A stretch of DNA of 31,263 nucleotides, from NCBI GenBank assembly GCA_934317205.1, contig CAKREL010000017.1:1-31263 (forward strand). Direction: 5' to 3'. Below are positions 8,008-17,175 of this stretch, piece after piece. The notes below the pieces were generated by a model. That model was given only the letters and a program-made list of their open reading frames with translations, ran no database searches and was not told the origin of the DNA. Position numbers and translations under genes: made by a program. Every line of letters begins with the position of its first letter. Positions within the stretch are counted from its first letter, which is position 1. The stretch comes from an uncultured Eubacterium sp. GTDB lineage: Bacteria; Bacillota; Clostridia; Lachnospirales; Lachnospiraceae.

Positions 8008-8559
8008 ATGAGAATTATAGCCGGAACAGCTCGCAGTATGCCGTTAAAAACTATTGAAGGCAAAGATACGCGGCCTACAACCGATCGAATCAAAGAAACT
8101 TTATTTAATATTATACAGATGGAAGTTCCAGGGGCAGTTTTCCTGGATCTGTTTGCCGGAAGCGGTGCAATTGGTCTTGAAGCAGTCAGCCGAGGTGCGA
8201 AAAAAGCGGTATTTGTGGAAAATAGTAAGAAAGCTGCTGCATGTATTCAGGATAATATCCGTTTTACTAAATTTACGTCCAGCTGTGATCTGAAATGTAT
8301 GGATGCATTGTCTGCACTTCGCATGCTGGAGCGCAGATATGTGTTTGATATTATTTTTATGGATCCGCCGTATGGACAGGGACTTGAATATGATGTACTG
8401 ACACATTTAAAGGATTCTTCTATTTTGAATGAAGATACCTTGATCATTGTGGAAGAATCATTAGAGACAGATCCGTACGAAATGGAAAAATTTGGTTTTG
8501 AGATTACACGTATAAAGAAATATAAAACAAATCAGCATGTATTTCTAAGAAGAATATAG
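8008..8559 (+). CDS. rsmD: 16S rRNA (guanine966-N2)-methyltransferase RsmD
   Basis: 183 residues. Methylates N2 of G966 in 16S rRNA. It starts 'MRIIAGTARSMPLKT', has 'TRPTTDRIKETLFNII', the SAM-binding 'FLDLFAGSGAIGLEAVSRGA' region (about 47-66, read in parts) and the catalytic DPPY at 119-122. The AGGAGG site is strong. It is directly followed by coaD, as ylbH and ylbI are in B. subtilis. Confidence 0.95.
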   Translation: MRIIAGTARSMPLKTIEGKDTRPTTDRIKETLFNIIQMEVPGAVFLDLFAGSGAIGLEAVSRGAKKAVFVENSKKAAACIQDNIRFTKFTSSCDLKCMDALSALRMLERRYVFDIIFMDPPYGQGLEYDVLTHLKDSSILNEDTLIIVEESLETDPYEMEKFGFEITRIKKYKTNQHVFLRRI

Positions 8560-8560
8560 T

Positions 8561-8595
8561 AAAGGGGCTTGCGATAATAACTCGCAGATAAGAAA
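8561..8595 (+). promoter_or_regulatory. coaD leader with a hairpin between ribosome binding site and start codon
   Basis: The only good Shine-Dalgarno-like run, AAAGGGG (8561-8567), is 28 bases from the coaD ATG, too far for normal use. Between them TGCGA (8570-8574) can pair with TCGCA (8582-8586), which would bring the two within normal spacing. The start itself is fixed by the conserved protein N-terminus. Confidence 0.4.
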
Positions 8596-9081
8596 ATGAG
8601 AAAAGCAATCTATCCTGGCAGCTTTGATCCGATGACGCTGGGACATCTTGACATTATTGAACGCTCATCAAAAATCGTAGATGAACTGAATGTGGCAGTT
8701 TTAAAGAATAATGCGAAAAATCCGTTGTTTTCTGCAGATGAACGTGTTAGTATGATAAAAGAATTTACATCACATCTTCCGAATGTTACAGTAACTGCAT
8801 ACGATGGCCTTCTGGCCGACTACGCAGATCAAATCGGAGCGAATATTATTGTGCGTGGTTTGCGTGCGGTAACTGATTTTGAATATGAATTACAGATTGC
8901 ACAGACCAATCATGCTGTCAATCCAAAAATTGATACAATATTTTTTACCACCAGTCTTCAATACGCATATTTAAGCTCTACGATTACAAAGGAAGTCGCT
9001 TCTTATGGCGGTGATATATCAAAATTCGTTCCGAAGGAACTAATTGAAAGAGTATATAGCAAATACAACATTAAACGATAA
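8596..9081 (+). CDS. coaD: Phosphopantetheine adenylyltransferase
   Basis: 161 residues, full length. Transfers AMP from ATP to 4'-phosphopantetheine, the next-to-last step of coenzyme A synthesis. The N-terminus '[20 protein letters not shown]' carries the nucleotide-binding T/HxGH motif (T14 to H17), and '[19 protein letters not shown]' and '[15 protein letters not shown]' are typical. The start agrees with the family, so the odd spacing to the upstream AAAGGGG is real (see leader entry). Confidence 0.95.
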   Translation: MRKAIYPGSFDPMTLGHLDIIERSSKIVDELNVAVLKNNAKNPLFSADERVSMIKEFTSHLPNVTVTAYDGLLADYADQIGANIIVRGLRAVTDFEYELQIAQTNHAVNPKIDTIFFTTSLQYAYLSSTITKEVASYGGDISKFVPKELIERVYSKYNIKR

Positions 9082-9094
9082 AGGAGAGATTTAA

Positions 9095-9730
9095 ATGACA
9101 AGCCGTATTGAACAGATCATTTCTGAAATTGAGGAATATATTGACGGTTGCAAATTTCAGCCACTGTCAAATTCTAAAATCATTGTAAATAAAGAGGAAC
9201 TTGAAGAATTATTGACAGAGCTTCGTATGAAAACTCCGGATGAAATCAAACGTTATCAGAAGATTATCAGCAATAAAGATGCAATCCTGGCTGATGCACA
9301 GGCAAAAGCAGAGGAGATTCTGGCACAGGCGCAGATTCAGACAAATGAGCTTGTCAGCGAGCACCAGATTATGCAGCAGGCTTATGCACAGGCTAACGAG
9401 GTTGTTTCTATTGCCACAAATCAGGCGCAGGAAATTCTGGACAAAGCAACGGAAGATGCGGACAATATCCGTACTGCTGCTATTGAGTATACAGACAATC
9501 TTCTTGGTAATCTGGAGAATATTGTGGTACATGCCATTGATACAAATAAAGCCAAATACGATGGCTTAATGTCTTCTCTTCAGCACTGTTATGATATCGT
9601 AAAAGCAAACCGTAACGAACTTACTCCGACCGATGAGGCAGAGGAAACTTCTGAGGATACAGAGGAAGCAGCAGAGCCGGAGCAGTTTGATGTTATAGGT
9701 AGTACAGACAATAAACCAGAACAACTGTAA
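9095..9730 (+). CDS. Conserved coiled-coil protein of unknown function
   Basis: 211 residues, acidic, with no membrane segment or signal peptide. The N-terminal 60 residues look globular ('IEQIISEIEEYIDGCKFQPLSNSKIIV'-like, in parts). From about 55 to 135 there is an Ala/Gln-rich coiled coil ('AKAEEILAQAQIQTNEL', 'QAQEILDKATEDADNI'). The last 40 residues are a disordered Glu/Thr-rich tail. The sequence resembles DivIVA-like or V-ATPase subunit H-like coiled coils, a resemblance that may only reflect coiled-coil composition. It follows coaD by 13 bases with an AAAGGAG site, so it is co-transcribed with rsmD-coaD. Its last 38 bases overlap the 3' end of the opposing ylbJ gene. I do not know its function. 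Confidence 0.8.
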   Translation: MTSRIEQIISEIEEYIDGCKFQPLSNSKIIVNKEELEELLTELRMKTPDEIKRYQKIISNKDAILADAQAKAEEILAQAQIQTNELVSEHQIMQQAYAQANEVVSIATNQAQEILDKATEDADNIRTAAIEYTDNLLGNLENIVVHAIDTNKAKYDGLMSSLQHCYDIVKANRNELTPTDEAEETSEDTEEAAEPEQFDVIGSTDNKPEQL

Positions 9731-10631
9731 GTAAAAGTGTTGCGAATGTGTTGCAGATTCGGAATTTTATATAGGTTCTCATGCCAGTATGTAATTCGGA
9801 CAACATCGACGCTGCTTGGCAGATGCCACTAATGCCACCGAAGGCTACAAATGCAGTAGCGAGGAGATATTGCCATATTACAGACAGATTTGTACCGGTA
9901 ATTGCATGGATACCATTTGTGATTTCCAAAAATCCGGTAAAACAGCAGGAAATAATCGGATATCCAATGGGGATATGTTGTATCATGTCTGCTGCAATTG
10001 AAAAAAACATAATATAACCGGCGAGTTTTATCATAGTCATAAAACCGTTTATAATGCCGTCATCAATGATTTTTAAGTTAATTTCAGATCTGGATGCCGG
10101 CATTTTTTCTGGGCTTTTTTCCGAGAAATTGTTGTGTGTAAAAACTAGCATCATTCGTCCGAGCAGGAGTGGAGGAAGATAGCATGTCATAAGAAACATC
10201 CATCCGGGCATACCAATTTCCGGCAGCGAAGAAAGTACGTAATTGTACAAAAAAGCAGGACCAAAATTATTGCTGATACAACTGACAGTTATAGCTTCTT
10301 TTTGGGATATTTTTCCAATCCGATACATATCCGCACAGAGTTTACTGCCAATAGGAAAGCCAAAAAGAAAGCCTGCGATCAACGGGAAAAATAATGGTGC
10401 TCGTAGTGGATAAAAGTGCCCAAGAAAGGGGCTTATTTTTTCAAATATTTTATCATACATATCGCTTCGAATCACGATGCCTGACAGTATACTAAAAGGC
10501 AGAAGTGTTGGAAGTACTGAGTGGTACCACAAGTATAATCCATTTCCGGCTGCAGTGGAAAAATACGTTGGAAATATGATGCCGTAGCAGATACATAAGG
10601 TTACTAAAAATGCTAAAAATTTCTTTCTCAT
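9693..10631 (-). CDS. ylbJ: YlbJ-like sporulation membrane protein / nucleoside-recognition (Gate) domain protein
   Basis: 312 residues from the ATG at 10631; in-frame TTG (10679) and GTG (10667) starts would add a few residues, and none has a good ribosome binding site. There are roughly eight hydrophobic segments. Two Gate-type motifs stand out: 'GFLFGFPIGSKLCADMYRIG' region (about 82-105) and 'SCISNNFGPAFLYNYV' (about 112-127), which match the 'GFPSG..' and 'NSSNP.F' regions of B. subtilis YlbJ. There YlbJ is a sporulation membrane protein needed for heat-resistant spores, and it lies next to coaD (ylbI), as here. It is shorter than Bacillus YlbJ (about 400 residues). The substrate is unknown. 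The 3' end overlaps the coiled-coil gene on the other strand. Confidence 0.75.
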   Translation of the reverse strand: MRKKFLAFLVTLCICYGIIFPTYFSTAAGNGLYLWYHSVLPTLLPFSILSGIVIRSDMYDKIFEKISPFLGHFYPLRAPLFFPLIAGFLFGFPIGSKLCADMYRIGKISQKEAITVSCISNNFGPAFLYNYVLSSLPEIGMPGWMFLMTCYLPPLLLGRMMLVFTHNNFSEKSPEKMPASRSEINLKIIDDGIINGFMTMIKLAGYIMFFSIAADMIQHIPIGYPIISCCFTGFLEITNGIHAITGTNLSVIWQYLLATAFVAFGGISGICQAASMLSELHTGMRTYIKFRICNTFATLLLTVVLVYCLYYL

Positions 10632-10684
10632 ATGAAAGTTTATTTTACATATGTTAAAGTAATTCACAAATCGGAGCAAAAAGA

Positions 10685-11326
10685 GTGAAAAAGATAAAGC
10701 GCCGACATCAGATTATACTGTTAATATTGATTATAAGCTTTCTGGATAGTTTGCTCATAAAAAATATATCCAATGGTAATCCGATTTTTAGGAAAACACA
10801 TATAAACCAGACATCAGATGCCTCAATTTTATCTGAGCTGATTTATTTTCCACTTGCGTCAGATTGTTCCAATACAGAAATCTGTTATTATGAGGATTCC
10901 TGGAAGAATGTAAGGACATTCGGTGGAAATCGAAAGCACGAAGGAACAGATTTGATGACAGTCAAAAATGAGCGTGGCATTTATCCGGTGGTCAGTATGA
11001 CAGATGGTATGATAGAACAGATTGGCTGGCTAAAACTAGGTGGCTGGCGTATCGGTATTCGCAGTGCTTCTGGAATCTATTATTATTACGCACATCTGGA
11101 GTCCTATGCGCCGGAACTGGTGGAAGGCATGCAGATTCAGGCGGGAGAGTTTCTCGGTTTTGTCGGAGATTCGGGTTATGGGCCAGAAGGAACCACCGGA
11201 CAATTTGCTGTTCATCTGCATATCGGAATCTATTTACCAGCGAAGAAAGCTGACAAACCAGTGAATCCATATCCATATCTCAAAAAACTGGAGAATAAAA
11301 AAATTCGTGCAAAATTTCTCAATTAA
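10685..11326 (+). CDS. Membrane-anchored M23 (LytM-type) metallopeptidase
   Basis: 213 residues. An N-terminal membrane anchor (about 9-26) is followed by a linker and a LytM domain. The zinc and catalytic residues are all present: H85 and D89 ('HEGTDLM'), H137 ('YYYAHLESY'), and H177-x-H179 ('AVHLHIG'). Such enzymes cut peptide cross-links in peptidoglycan outside the membrane. The GTG start (10685) has GGAG eight bases upstream. It is divergent from the ylbJ-like gene, with only 53 bp between them, so a shared sporulation role (compare SpoIIQ/SpoIVFA-type LytM proteins) is possible but is inference. The conserved active site argues for a real enzyme rather than a degenerate LytM factor. Confidence 0.87.
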   Translation: MKKIKRRHQIILLILIISFLDSLLIKNISNGNPIFRKTHINQTSDASILSELIYFPLASDCSNTEICYYEDSWKNVRTFGGNRKHEGTDLMTVKNERGIYPVVSMTDGMIEQIGWLKLGGWRIGIRSASGIYYYYAHLESYAPELVEGMQIQAGEFLGFVGDSGYGPEGTTGQFAVHLHIGIYLPAKKADKPVNPYPYLKKLENKKIRAKFLN

Positions 11327-11363
11327 CTGAAAAATATCACAAATCTTCATTCATAACTGATGC

Positions 11364-11392
11364 TTGCAGATTTGTATTCAGACCACTATAAT
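11364..11392 (+). promoter_or_regulatory. Sigma-A promoter before the RsuA-type gene
   Basis: TTGCAG (11364-11369) and TATAAT (11387-11392) with a 17-bp spacer. The expected start is near 11399, leaving a leader of about 65 bases. An inverted repeat (caaatct at 11340, agatttg at 11368) overlaps the -35 box. Confidence 0.75.
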
Positions 11393-11463
11393 AGGAATGA
11401 TTGCATAAATAATCAAAAGAATGCGTCATATATTTTTGTAACCTATTTAGAAAGTAGATAAAT

Positions 11464-12189
11464 ATGATAAGAATTGATAAATTTCTCTCTCAAATGCAGG
11501 TAGCCACTCGTTCTGAGAGTAAAAAACTAATTAAAAATAAGCAAATTACAAAAAATGGAATGATTGTTACGGATGGTGGCGAAAAATGTGATCCAGACAG
11601 CGACTGTATTTGTCTGAACGGTATCCCAATTGCCTATCAGGAATATCATTATGTGATGCTTTACAAACCGGCAGGATGTGTCACTGCAACGGAAGATCGT
11701 TATGCACAGACTGTTATGGATTTTCTGCCAGTTTCCATGCGTCGGGGAATGTCTCCAGTAGGACGACTGGATAAAGATACAGAAGGTCTGCTTTTAATCA
11801 CCGATGACGGAGCACTCAATCATCAGCTTCTAGCACCGGCAAAGCATGTTCCAAAGACATATTATGCCAGAATCGAAGGAATTGTTAATCAGGAAGATGT
11901 TGCTGCTTTTCAAATAGGTCTGGATATTGGAGAAAAAAAACTGACAGCACCGGCTATACTTGAAATATTATGTGTTGACAGTCTGGCAGGTACATCTGAA
12001 ATCAACGTGACGATAACAGAAGGGAAATTCCATCAGGTGAAGCGGATGTTTCAGGCTGTAGACAAGAATGTTGTTTATCTGAAACGTCTGTCCATGGGAA
12101 GCTTGATGTTGGATGAGAGGCTTACCCCTGGAACATGGCGGGAATTAACAAAGGAAGAAATTTCGAAATTAAAGGATGATACAAAATGA
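11464..12189 (+). CDS. RsuA/RluB family 16S-type rRNA pseudouridine synthase
   Basis: 241 residues. Isomerises a uridine in rRNA to pseudouridine; the RsuA branch typically acts on U516 of 16S rRNA. It has an N-terminal S4 RNA-binding domain (about 2-55), then the catalytic domain with 'GRLDKDTEGLLLIT', where D103 is the catalytic aspartate, and the later 'EGKFHQVKRMFQA' signature of the RsuA group. The ribosome binding site is weak (AGAAAG). It overlaps the HAD gene by four bases (ATGA). The exact target uridine is inferred from family, not seen. Confidence 0.9.
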   Translation: MIRIDKFLSQMQVATRSESKKLIKNKQITKNGMIVTDGGEKCDPDSDCICLNGIPIAYQEYHYVMLYKPAGCVTATEDRYAQTVMDFLPVSMRRGMSPVGRLDKDTEGLLLITDDGALNHQLLAPAKHVPKTYYARIEGIVNQEDVAAFQIGLDIGEKKLTAPAILEILCVDSLAGTSEINVTITEGKFHQVKRMFQAVDKNVVYLKRLSMGSLMLDERLTPGTWRELTKEEISKLKDDTK

Positions 12190-12860
12190 TAACAGAACAG
12201 ATAAAGGCTGTCATTTTTGACCTGGATGGGACAATGACAGATTCTATGTGGATATGGGAAGAAATCGATCAGGATTTTTTTGACCAGCAAGGAATTCCAA
12301 TGCCGGAAAATCTACATGAAGAAATTGAGGGTATGAGTTTTACAGAAACAGCACAATATTTTATTCATACCTATCATCTTTCAAAGACGGTAGATGAAGT
12401 GAAAGAACTGTGGAACCAGCTTGCTATGGATAAATATGTGCATCAGACAACCCTAAAGCCCGGATTGCATACATTTTTGCAGTATTTACGCGAAAAGCAG
12501 ATAAAAACAGGGATTGCGACAAGCAATTCCAGACTGTTGGTGGATGCATTTTTGGATGCGAGAGAGTTACGTGGCACAATTGATGCTATTACTACAAGCT
12601 GCGATGTCAACAAGGGTAAACCGGAACCGGATGTGTATCTGAAAACGGCTGAAAAACTAGGTATAGCTCCAGAATATTGTCTGGTATTTGAAGATATTCC
12701 AATGGGGATTTTAGCGGGAAAAAGAGCCGGCATGACTGTCTGCGCTGTGGAAGATGATTATTCTGCATCATTAATCGCAGATAAACGAAAACTGGCAGAT
12801 TATTACATTATGGATTACAGACAGGTTCTGGATTATACTTATGAGGATTTGAATAAATGA
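12186..12860 (+). CDS. HAD family phosphatase (beta-phosphoglucomutase-like subfamily)
   Basis: 224 residues. HAD fold with nucleophile D12 and acid D14 in '[12 protein letters not shown]', a helical cap (about 20-90), the motif II Thr/Ser in 'GIATSNS', the motif III Lys in '[10 protein letters not shown]', and motif IV '[18 protein letters not shown]'. This is the pattern of small-molecule phosphatases and phosphoglucomutases; the substrate cannot be told. The start overlaps the previous stop and the end overlaps the ygiQ start, so the three genes are translated as a unit. Confidence 0.9.
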   Translation: MITEQIKAVIFDLDGTMTDSMWIWEEIDQDFFDQQGIPMPENLHEEIEGMSFTETAQYFIHTYHLSKTVDEVKELWNQLAMDKYVHQTTLKPGLHTFLQYLREKQIKTGIATSNSRLLVDAFLDARELRGTIDAITTSCDVNKGKPEPDVYLKTAEKLGIAPEYCLVFEDIPMGILAGKRAGMTVCAVEDDYSASLIADKRKLADYYIMDYRQVLDYTYEDLNK

Positions 12861-14863
12861 AACAATTTTTACCAATCAATCGTGCAGACATGAAAGCACA
12901 GGGAATTGAACAATTTGATTTTGTATATGTCATAGGAGATGCCTATGTGGATCATCCATCTTTTGGACATGCCATTATCAGCCGCCTTTTACAGGCCAAC
13001 GGATTTACTGTGGGAATTATTTCACAGCCAGACTGGAAAAATCCAGAGAGTATTTCTATTCTTGGAGAACCAAAACTTGGCTTTATCGTAACCGGTGGCA
13101 ATATGGATTCCATGGTTAATCATTATTCCGTATCGAAAAAGCGCCGTCAGAAAGATGCGTTTACACCAGGTGGCGTTATGGGAAAACGCCCGGATTATGC
13201 CACTGTGGTATATTGTAACCTGATTCGCAGAACATATAAGCATACACCACTTCTCATAGGCGGTCTGGAAGCCAGTCTGCGCCGTCTTGGACACTATGAT
13301 TACTGGTCCAATAAAGTGAAACGTTCCATTCTAATGGATTCAGGAGCGGATCTTCTTATGTATGGAATGGGAGAGCGCAGCATTATTGCTGTAGCAGAGG
13401 GATTACGCAGTGGTATTGATATCAAAGACTTGACTTATATTGACGGAACGGTATACAAAACCAAAGATCCAGACAGTGTGTATGATGGTATTATGCTCCC
13501 ATCTTTTGAAGAAATCTGTGCTAACAAGGAAACTTACGCTCACAGTTTTTATACTCAATACTGTAATACGGATCCTTTTACTGCAAAACGACTGATCGAG
13601 CCATATCCGAACAAATGTTATGTAGTACAGAATCCACCTTCCAAACCATTGACTACCAGTGAAATGGATGCAGTGTATGCACTTCCTTATATGAGAACAT
13701 ATCATCCATCTTATGAAGAAGCTGGCGGAGTACCTGCCATTGAAGAAGTAAAGTTTAGTCTGGTAAGTAATCGTGGCTGTTATGGTGGATGCAGTTTTTG
13801 TGCACTGACTTTCCATCAGGGTCGGATTATTCAGACCAGAAGTCATGAATCCATCATTAACGAGGCAAAACAGATGGTCTGGGAACCAGATTTTAAAGGA
13901 TATATTCATGATGTTGGCGGTCCGACTGCGAACTTTCGTGGCCCGTCCTGTGACAAGCAGCTTACCCGTGGTGTTTGCAAAAACCGACAGTGTTTGTTTC
14001 CATCACCATGTCCGAATTTAAAAGTAGATCATTCCGATTATTTAGATTTGCTGCGAGAACTTCGTGTTCTTCCTAACGTGAAAAAAGTTTTTATCCGATC
14101 GGGTATTCGTTTTGATTATCTGATTTGTGACAAGGACAAGACGTTTTTTAGGGAATTGTGCGAACATCATGTCAGTGGACAGTTAAAAGTGGCACCGGAG
14201 CATATTTCTGACTCCGTACTTTCTTTGATGGGAAAACCTCCAGTAGCTATATACAATAAATTTAAAGATGAATATAAAAAAATTAATGAACACATTGGAA
14301 AGAAGCAATATCTAGTTCCATATCTGATGTCTTCACACCCGGGTTCCACATTAAAAGAAGCCATTGAACTTGCAGAGTATCTTCGTGATCTGGGCTATAT
14401 GCCGGAGCAGGTACAGGATTTCTATCCCACACCTTCTACGATTTCTACCTGTATGTATTATACCGGGTTAGATCCGCGGACGATGAAAAAAGTATATGTC
14501 ACTAATAATCCGCATGAAAAAGCAATGCAACGTGCACTGATCCAGTACCGTAATCCAAAGAACTATGATCTGGTTTATGAAGCACTTCATCTGGCACATC
14601 GCACTGATCTGATTGGATTTGGACCAAAATGTCTGATTCGTCCAAGACATAACGGACAGCAGGGCGGCGGATATAGCCATTACGGACAAGATTCCAAAAG
14701 AAGTGCGCCAAATCGTGGCAAAGCTTCCTATCAAGGACAAGGTAATAACTCAAAAGGAAACAGCCGAACCCAGGATGGAAAAAGACAGGAACAAGGAAAT
14801 GGAACTCAGCATTCCAAAAAAAGGAAAGCAATCCGTAACGTGCATAAGAAAAAGCAGAAATAA
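12857..14863 (+). CDS. YgiQ family radical SAM protein
   Basis: 668 residues. N-terminal domain typical of YgiQ ('[22 protein letters not shown]'-like region, about 25-46), radical SAM cluster ligands C308-x3-C312-x2-C315 ('[19 protein letters not shown]'), and YgiQ-specific '[16 protein letters not shown]'. The last 70 residues (about 599-668) are a low-complexity tail rich in Gly, Gln, Asn, Ser, Lys and Arg, ending in a Lys/Arg cluster. The reaction of YgiQ proteins is, to my knowledge, not established. It overlaps the HAD gene by four bases. Position among rRNA-modifying genes hints at RNA or ribosome work, but this is only inference. Confidence 0.93.
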   Translation: MKQFLPINRADMKAQGIEQFDFVYVIGDAYVDHPSFGHAIISRLLQANGFTVGIISQPDWKNPESISILGEPKLGFIVTGGNMDSMVNHYSVSKKRRQKDAFTPGGVMGKRPDYATVVYCNLIRRTYKHTPLLIGGLEASLRRLGHYDYWSNKVKRSILMDSGADLLMYGMGERSIIAVAEGLRSGIDIKDLTYIDGTVYKTKDPDSVYDGIMLPSFEEICANKETYAHSFYTQYCNTDPFTAKRLIEPYPNKCYVVQNPPSKPLTTSEMDAVYALPYMRTYHPSYEEAGGVPAIEEVKFSLVSNRGCYGGCSFCALTFHQGRIIQTRSHESIINEAKQMVWEPDFKGYIHDVGGPTANFRGPSCDKQLTRGVCKNRQCLFPSPCPNLKVDHSDYLDLLRELRVLPNVKKVFIRSGIRFDYLICDKDKTFFRELCEHHVSGQLKVAPEHISDSVLSLMGKPPVAIYNKFKDEYKKINEHIGKKQYLVPYLMSSHPGSTLKEAIELAEYLRDLGYMPEQVQDFYPTPSTISTCMYYTGLDPRTMKKVYVTNNPHEKAMQRALIQYRNPKNYDLVYEALHLAHRTDLIGFGPKCLIRPRHNGQQGGGYSHYGQDSKRSAPNRGKASYQGQGNNSKGNSRTQDGKRQEQGNGTQHSKKRKAIRNVHKKKQK

Positions 14864-14940
14864 ACGTGGTTTTCACATATGATTTTATGGAAGGATACCA
14901 AATCATACAGATACCATTTTAAAGGAAGAGAAAACATTAT

Positions 14941-15948
14941 ATGAAAGAATTTTCTATTTCATCCAAAGAAGCAGGGCAGCGCATGGATAAATATTTGTTT
15001 AAGATATTGAATCAGGCGTCTAAAGGCTTTGTTTATAAAATGTTGCGCAAAAAGAATATTGTGCTCAATGATAAAAAGGCAACCGGTCAGGAAGTATTAA
15101 AAACTTCAGATCAGATAAAAATATACCTATCCGATGAAACTTTTGATAAATTTGCATCCGCATTAGCGGACGAGAAACTGCAAAAAGAAAAAAATACTGC
15201 AAAAACAAGTATCACAAATACAAAAACAACTTCAGCGCTGCATCCCAAAATCCAGATTGTATACGAAGACGAAGATATTCTGATTTTGGATAAGCCTGTT
15301 GGACTTTTATCCCAGAAAGCTGAAAAAAATGACTATTCTGCAAATGAAATGGTGATTGATTACCTGTTGGAAAGTGGTCAGCTGACTCGTGCAGAACTCA
15401 GAACATTTCATCCATCCATCTGTAACCGACTGGATCGAAACACATCTGGCCTTTTAATTGCCGGAAAGACCATACACGGTCTGCAGGAGATGGCGACGTT
15501 ATTAAAATCCCGCAGTATGCAAAAATACTATCGCTGTCTTGTGGCAGGACAGATTAAGCAGGATGCTCATTTAAAAGGATATCTGTCCAAAGATCACAAA
15601 AGTAATAAGGTAACGATTCACAAAGAAAGTTTTGCAGATGCTTCTTTCATCGAGACCGCGTACCATCCAATTAAGGTATATGCGAATATGACACTATTGG
15701 AAGTACATCTGATCACGGGACGTTCGCATCAGATCCGTGCACATCTGGCGAGTATCGAACATCCAATCCTTGGTGATACAAAATATGGTGATAAAAAAAT
15801 AAATCAGATGGTAAAAGATTACTGCGGAGTACGCTCACAGTTGCTGCATGCATACCGTATGGAATTCCCGGATGGAACAATCGTTACTGCACCGGAACCA
15901 GCTACATTTAAGCTGGTACAGACAAAGCTTGCAAAAGAGAAGAGGTAA
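14941..15948 (+). CDS. RluA family 23S-type rRNA pseudouridine synthase
   Basis: 335 residues. N-terminal S4-like domain (about 12-65), a Lys/Thr-rich linker (about 80-100), then the RluA catalytic domain. The catalytic aspartate is D165 in 'HPSICNRLDRNTSGLLIAG', and 'LITGRSHQIRAHLA' is the usual later motif. It resembles RluC/RluD-type enzymes that modify 23S rRNA. AAAGGA lies 14 bases upstream of the ATG, a long spacing. The histidine phosphatase gene starts six bases after its stop. Confidence 0.92.
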   Translation: MKEFSISSKEAGQRMDKYLFKILNQASKGFVYKMLRKKNIVLNDKKATGQEVLKTSDQIKIYLSDETFDKFASALADEKLQKEKNTAKTSITNTKTTSALHPKIQIVYEDEDILILDKPVGLLSQKAEKNDYSANEMVIDYLLESGQLTRAELRTFHPSICNRLDRNTSGLLIAGKTIHGLQEMATLLKSRSMQKYYRCLVAGQIKQDAHLKGYLSKDHKSNKVTIHKESFADASFIETAYHPIKVYANMTLLEVHLITGRSHQIRAHLASIEHPILGDTKYGDKKINQMVKDYCGVRSQLLHAYRMEFPDGTIVTAPEPATFKLVQTKLAKEKR

Positions 15949-15953
15949 ATACA

Positions 15954-16604
15954 ATGCATTTATATATTATGAGACACGGTGAGACGGTCTGGAATAAGAA
16001 AGGTCTGATCCAGGGGTCTTCCGATATTGCGTTAACTACATATGGAGAGGAGCTGGCTGTGGATACCAGGGATGGTTTTGTAAGGGATGGCATACAGTTT
16101 CAGAAAATCTACACCAGCCCTTATCAGCGGGCAGTAAAAACTGCGGAAATAATTGCCGAGAAACAGCCTGCTACTGTTCAAATTGAACAACGTGTACGGG
16201 AAATGTGTTTTGGAAAATACGAAGGAGATAAAATCAGTGAGATTCGGACAAAAGGAGATCAGAATCTGATTTATTGTTTTTCAAAACCTTCTCTATATGT
16301 GGCAGATGAAACCGGAGATAATTTTTCTGATTTGTATGAACGGATTGAAGCTTTTTTGAGAGATGAAATCTTGCCATTGGAATGCGAACCGTCCGTGGAA
16401 AATATTCTAGTTGTCTGCCACGGTGCCGTTATCCGTGCGTTTCTGACTTATATCAAACAGATGTCAGTAGACGACTTTTGGACAATACATCAGCCCAACT
16501 GCAGTGTCAATCGCATTTTAGTAAGAGACGGGCAGTTTACCGTAGAAAAAGAAAATATTCTTTACTACGATGATCCAGAACTGACACATCGGGGGATTTT
16601 GTAA
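15954..16604 (+). CDS. Histidine phosphatase family protein (phosphoglycerate mutase-like)
   Basis: 216 residues. The catalytic RHGET is at residues 7-11, with H8 the phosphorylated histidine; the second active-site histidine is H156 in 'VVCHGAVIRAFL'. The acidic residue in 'REMCFGKYEG' is the likely proton donor. These enzymes act as phosphatases on sugar phosphates, cobalamin or nucleotide intermediates, or as phosphoglycerate mutases; the sequence does not say which. GAGG precedes the start. The stop TAA overlaps the recU ATG by one base. Confidence 0.9.
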   Translation: MHLYIMRHGETVWNKKGLIQGSSDIALTTYGEELAVDTRDGFVRDGIQFQKIYTSPYQRAVKTAEIIAEKQPATVQIEQRVREMCFGKYEGDKISEIRTKGDQNLIYCFSKPSLYVADETGDNFSDLYERIEAFLRDEILPLECEPSVENILVVCHGAVIRAFLTYIKQMSVDDFWTIHQPNCSVNRILVRDGQFTVEKENILYYDDPELTHRGIL

Positions 16605-17137
16605 TGCCGACTTGGAATTCCCGTGGACTGCGCGGATCCACACTGGAAGATTTTATCAATCGAACCAATGAGCGTTACCGGGAAAATCATCTGGCCCTGA
16701 TCCAGAAAGTACCGACCCCGATCACGCCTATTAAAATGGATAAGGAGAACCGGCACATCACCTTGGCTTATTTTGAGCAAAAAAGTACCGTGGATTATAT
16801 CGGTGTGGTGCAGGGAATCCCGGTATGCTTTGATGCCAAGGAATGTCAGGTCAATACCTTTCCGTTACAGAATATTCACCCCCATCAGGTGGACTTTATG
16901 CGGGATTTTGAACAACAGGGCGGCATCGCCTTTTTTCTGATCTTTTACACCCATCTGGATAAATTTTATTATCTTTCCTTCCGCCAGCTCAATGAATTCT
17001 GGACGCGGATGCAACAGGGGGGGAGAAAAAGTTTTCGCATGGATGAACTGGATGAAACCTTCTTTTTTAGCGGCCATTCCGGACTTCTGGTTCCGTACTT
17101 GGATGCTCTGCAGATGGATTTGAATTTAAGGGATTGA
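16604..17137 (+). CDS. recU: Holliday junction resolvase RecU
   Basis: 177 residues, somewhat shorter than the Bacillus enzyme (about 206). RecU cuts four-way DNA junctions in recombination and chromosome segregation. The nuclease core is visible: 'RGLRGSTLEDFINRTNERY' region (7-25), then T62-x-D64 ('STVDYIGVV') and D77-x-K79 ('CFDAKEC'), corresponding to the metal-binding Asp/Glu and Lys of RecU. 'LPLQNIHPHQ'-like text and 'GGIAFFLIFY' also fit. By hand count it is about 47 percent GC against about 42 percent in the first 300 bases of hisZ. Its stop codon lies inside the his promoter -35 box. Confidence 0.9.
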   Translation: MPTWNSRGLRGSTLEDFINRTNERYRENHLALIQKVPTPITPIKMDKENRHITLAYFEQKSTVDYIGVVQGIPVCFDAKECQVNTFPLQNIHPHQVDFMRDFEQQGGIAFFLIFYTHLDKFYYLSFRQLNEFWTRMQQGGRKSFRMDELDETFFFSGHSGLLVPYLDALQMDLNLRD

Positions 17138-17162
17138 CATTTTATAGTTAATTTCATATAAT
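17134..17162 (+). promoter_or_regulatory. Perfect sigma-A promoter of the his operon
   Basis: TTGACA (17134-17139) and TATAAT (17157-17162), both perfect, with a 17-bp spacer. The -35 box includes the recU stop codon. The start is expected near 17169. Confidence 0.9.
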
Positions 17163-17175
17163 ATTTAAAGATTTT

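Noticed and set aside
14878..14907. Hairpin tatgattt/aaatcata between ygiQ and the RluA-type gene
   Set aside because: AT-rich 8-bp stem with no T tract; likely chance or a weak mRNA stem, not a terminator.
16604..17137. Possible horizontal transfer of recU based on higher GC
   Set aside because: The difference is only about 5 percentage points by hand count, the upstream phosphatase is also slightly GC-rich, and the gene is a core firmicute function.
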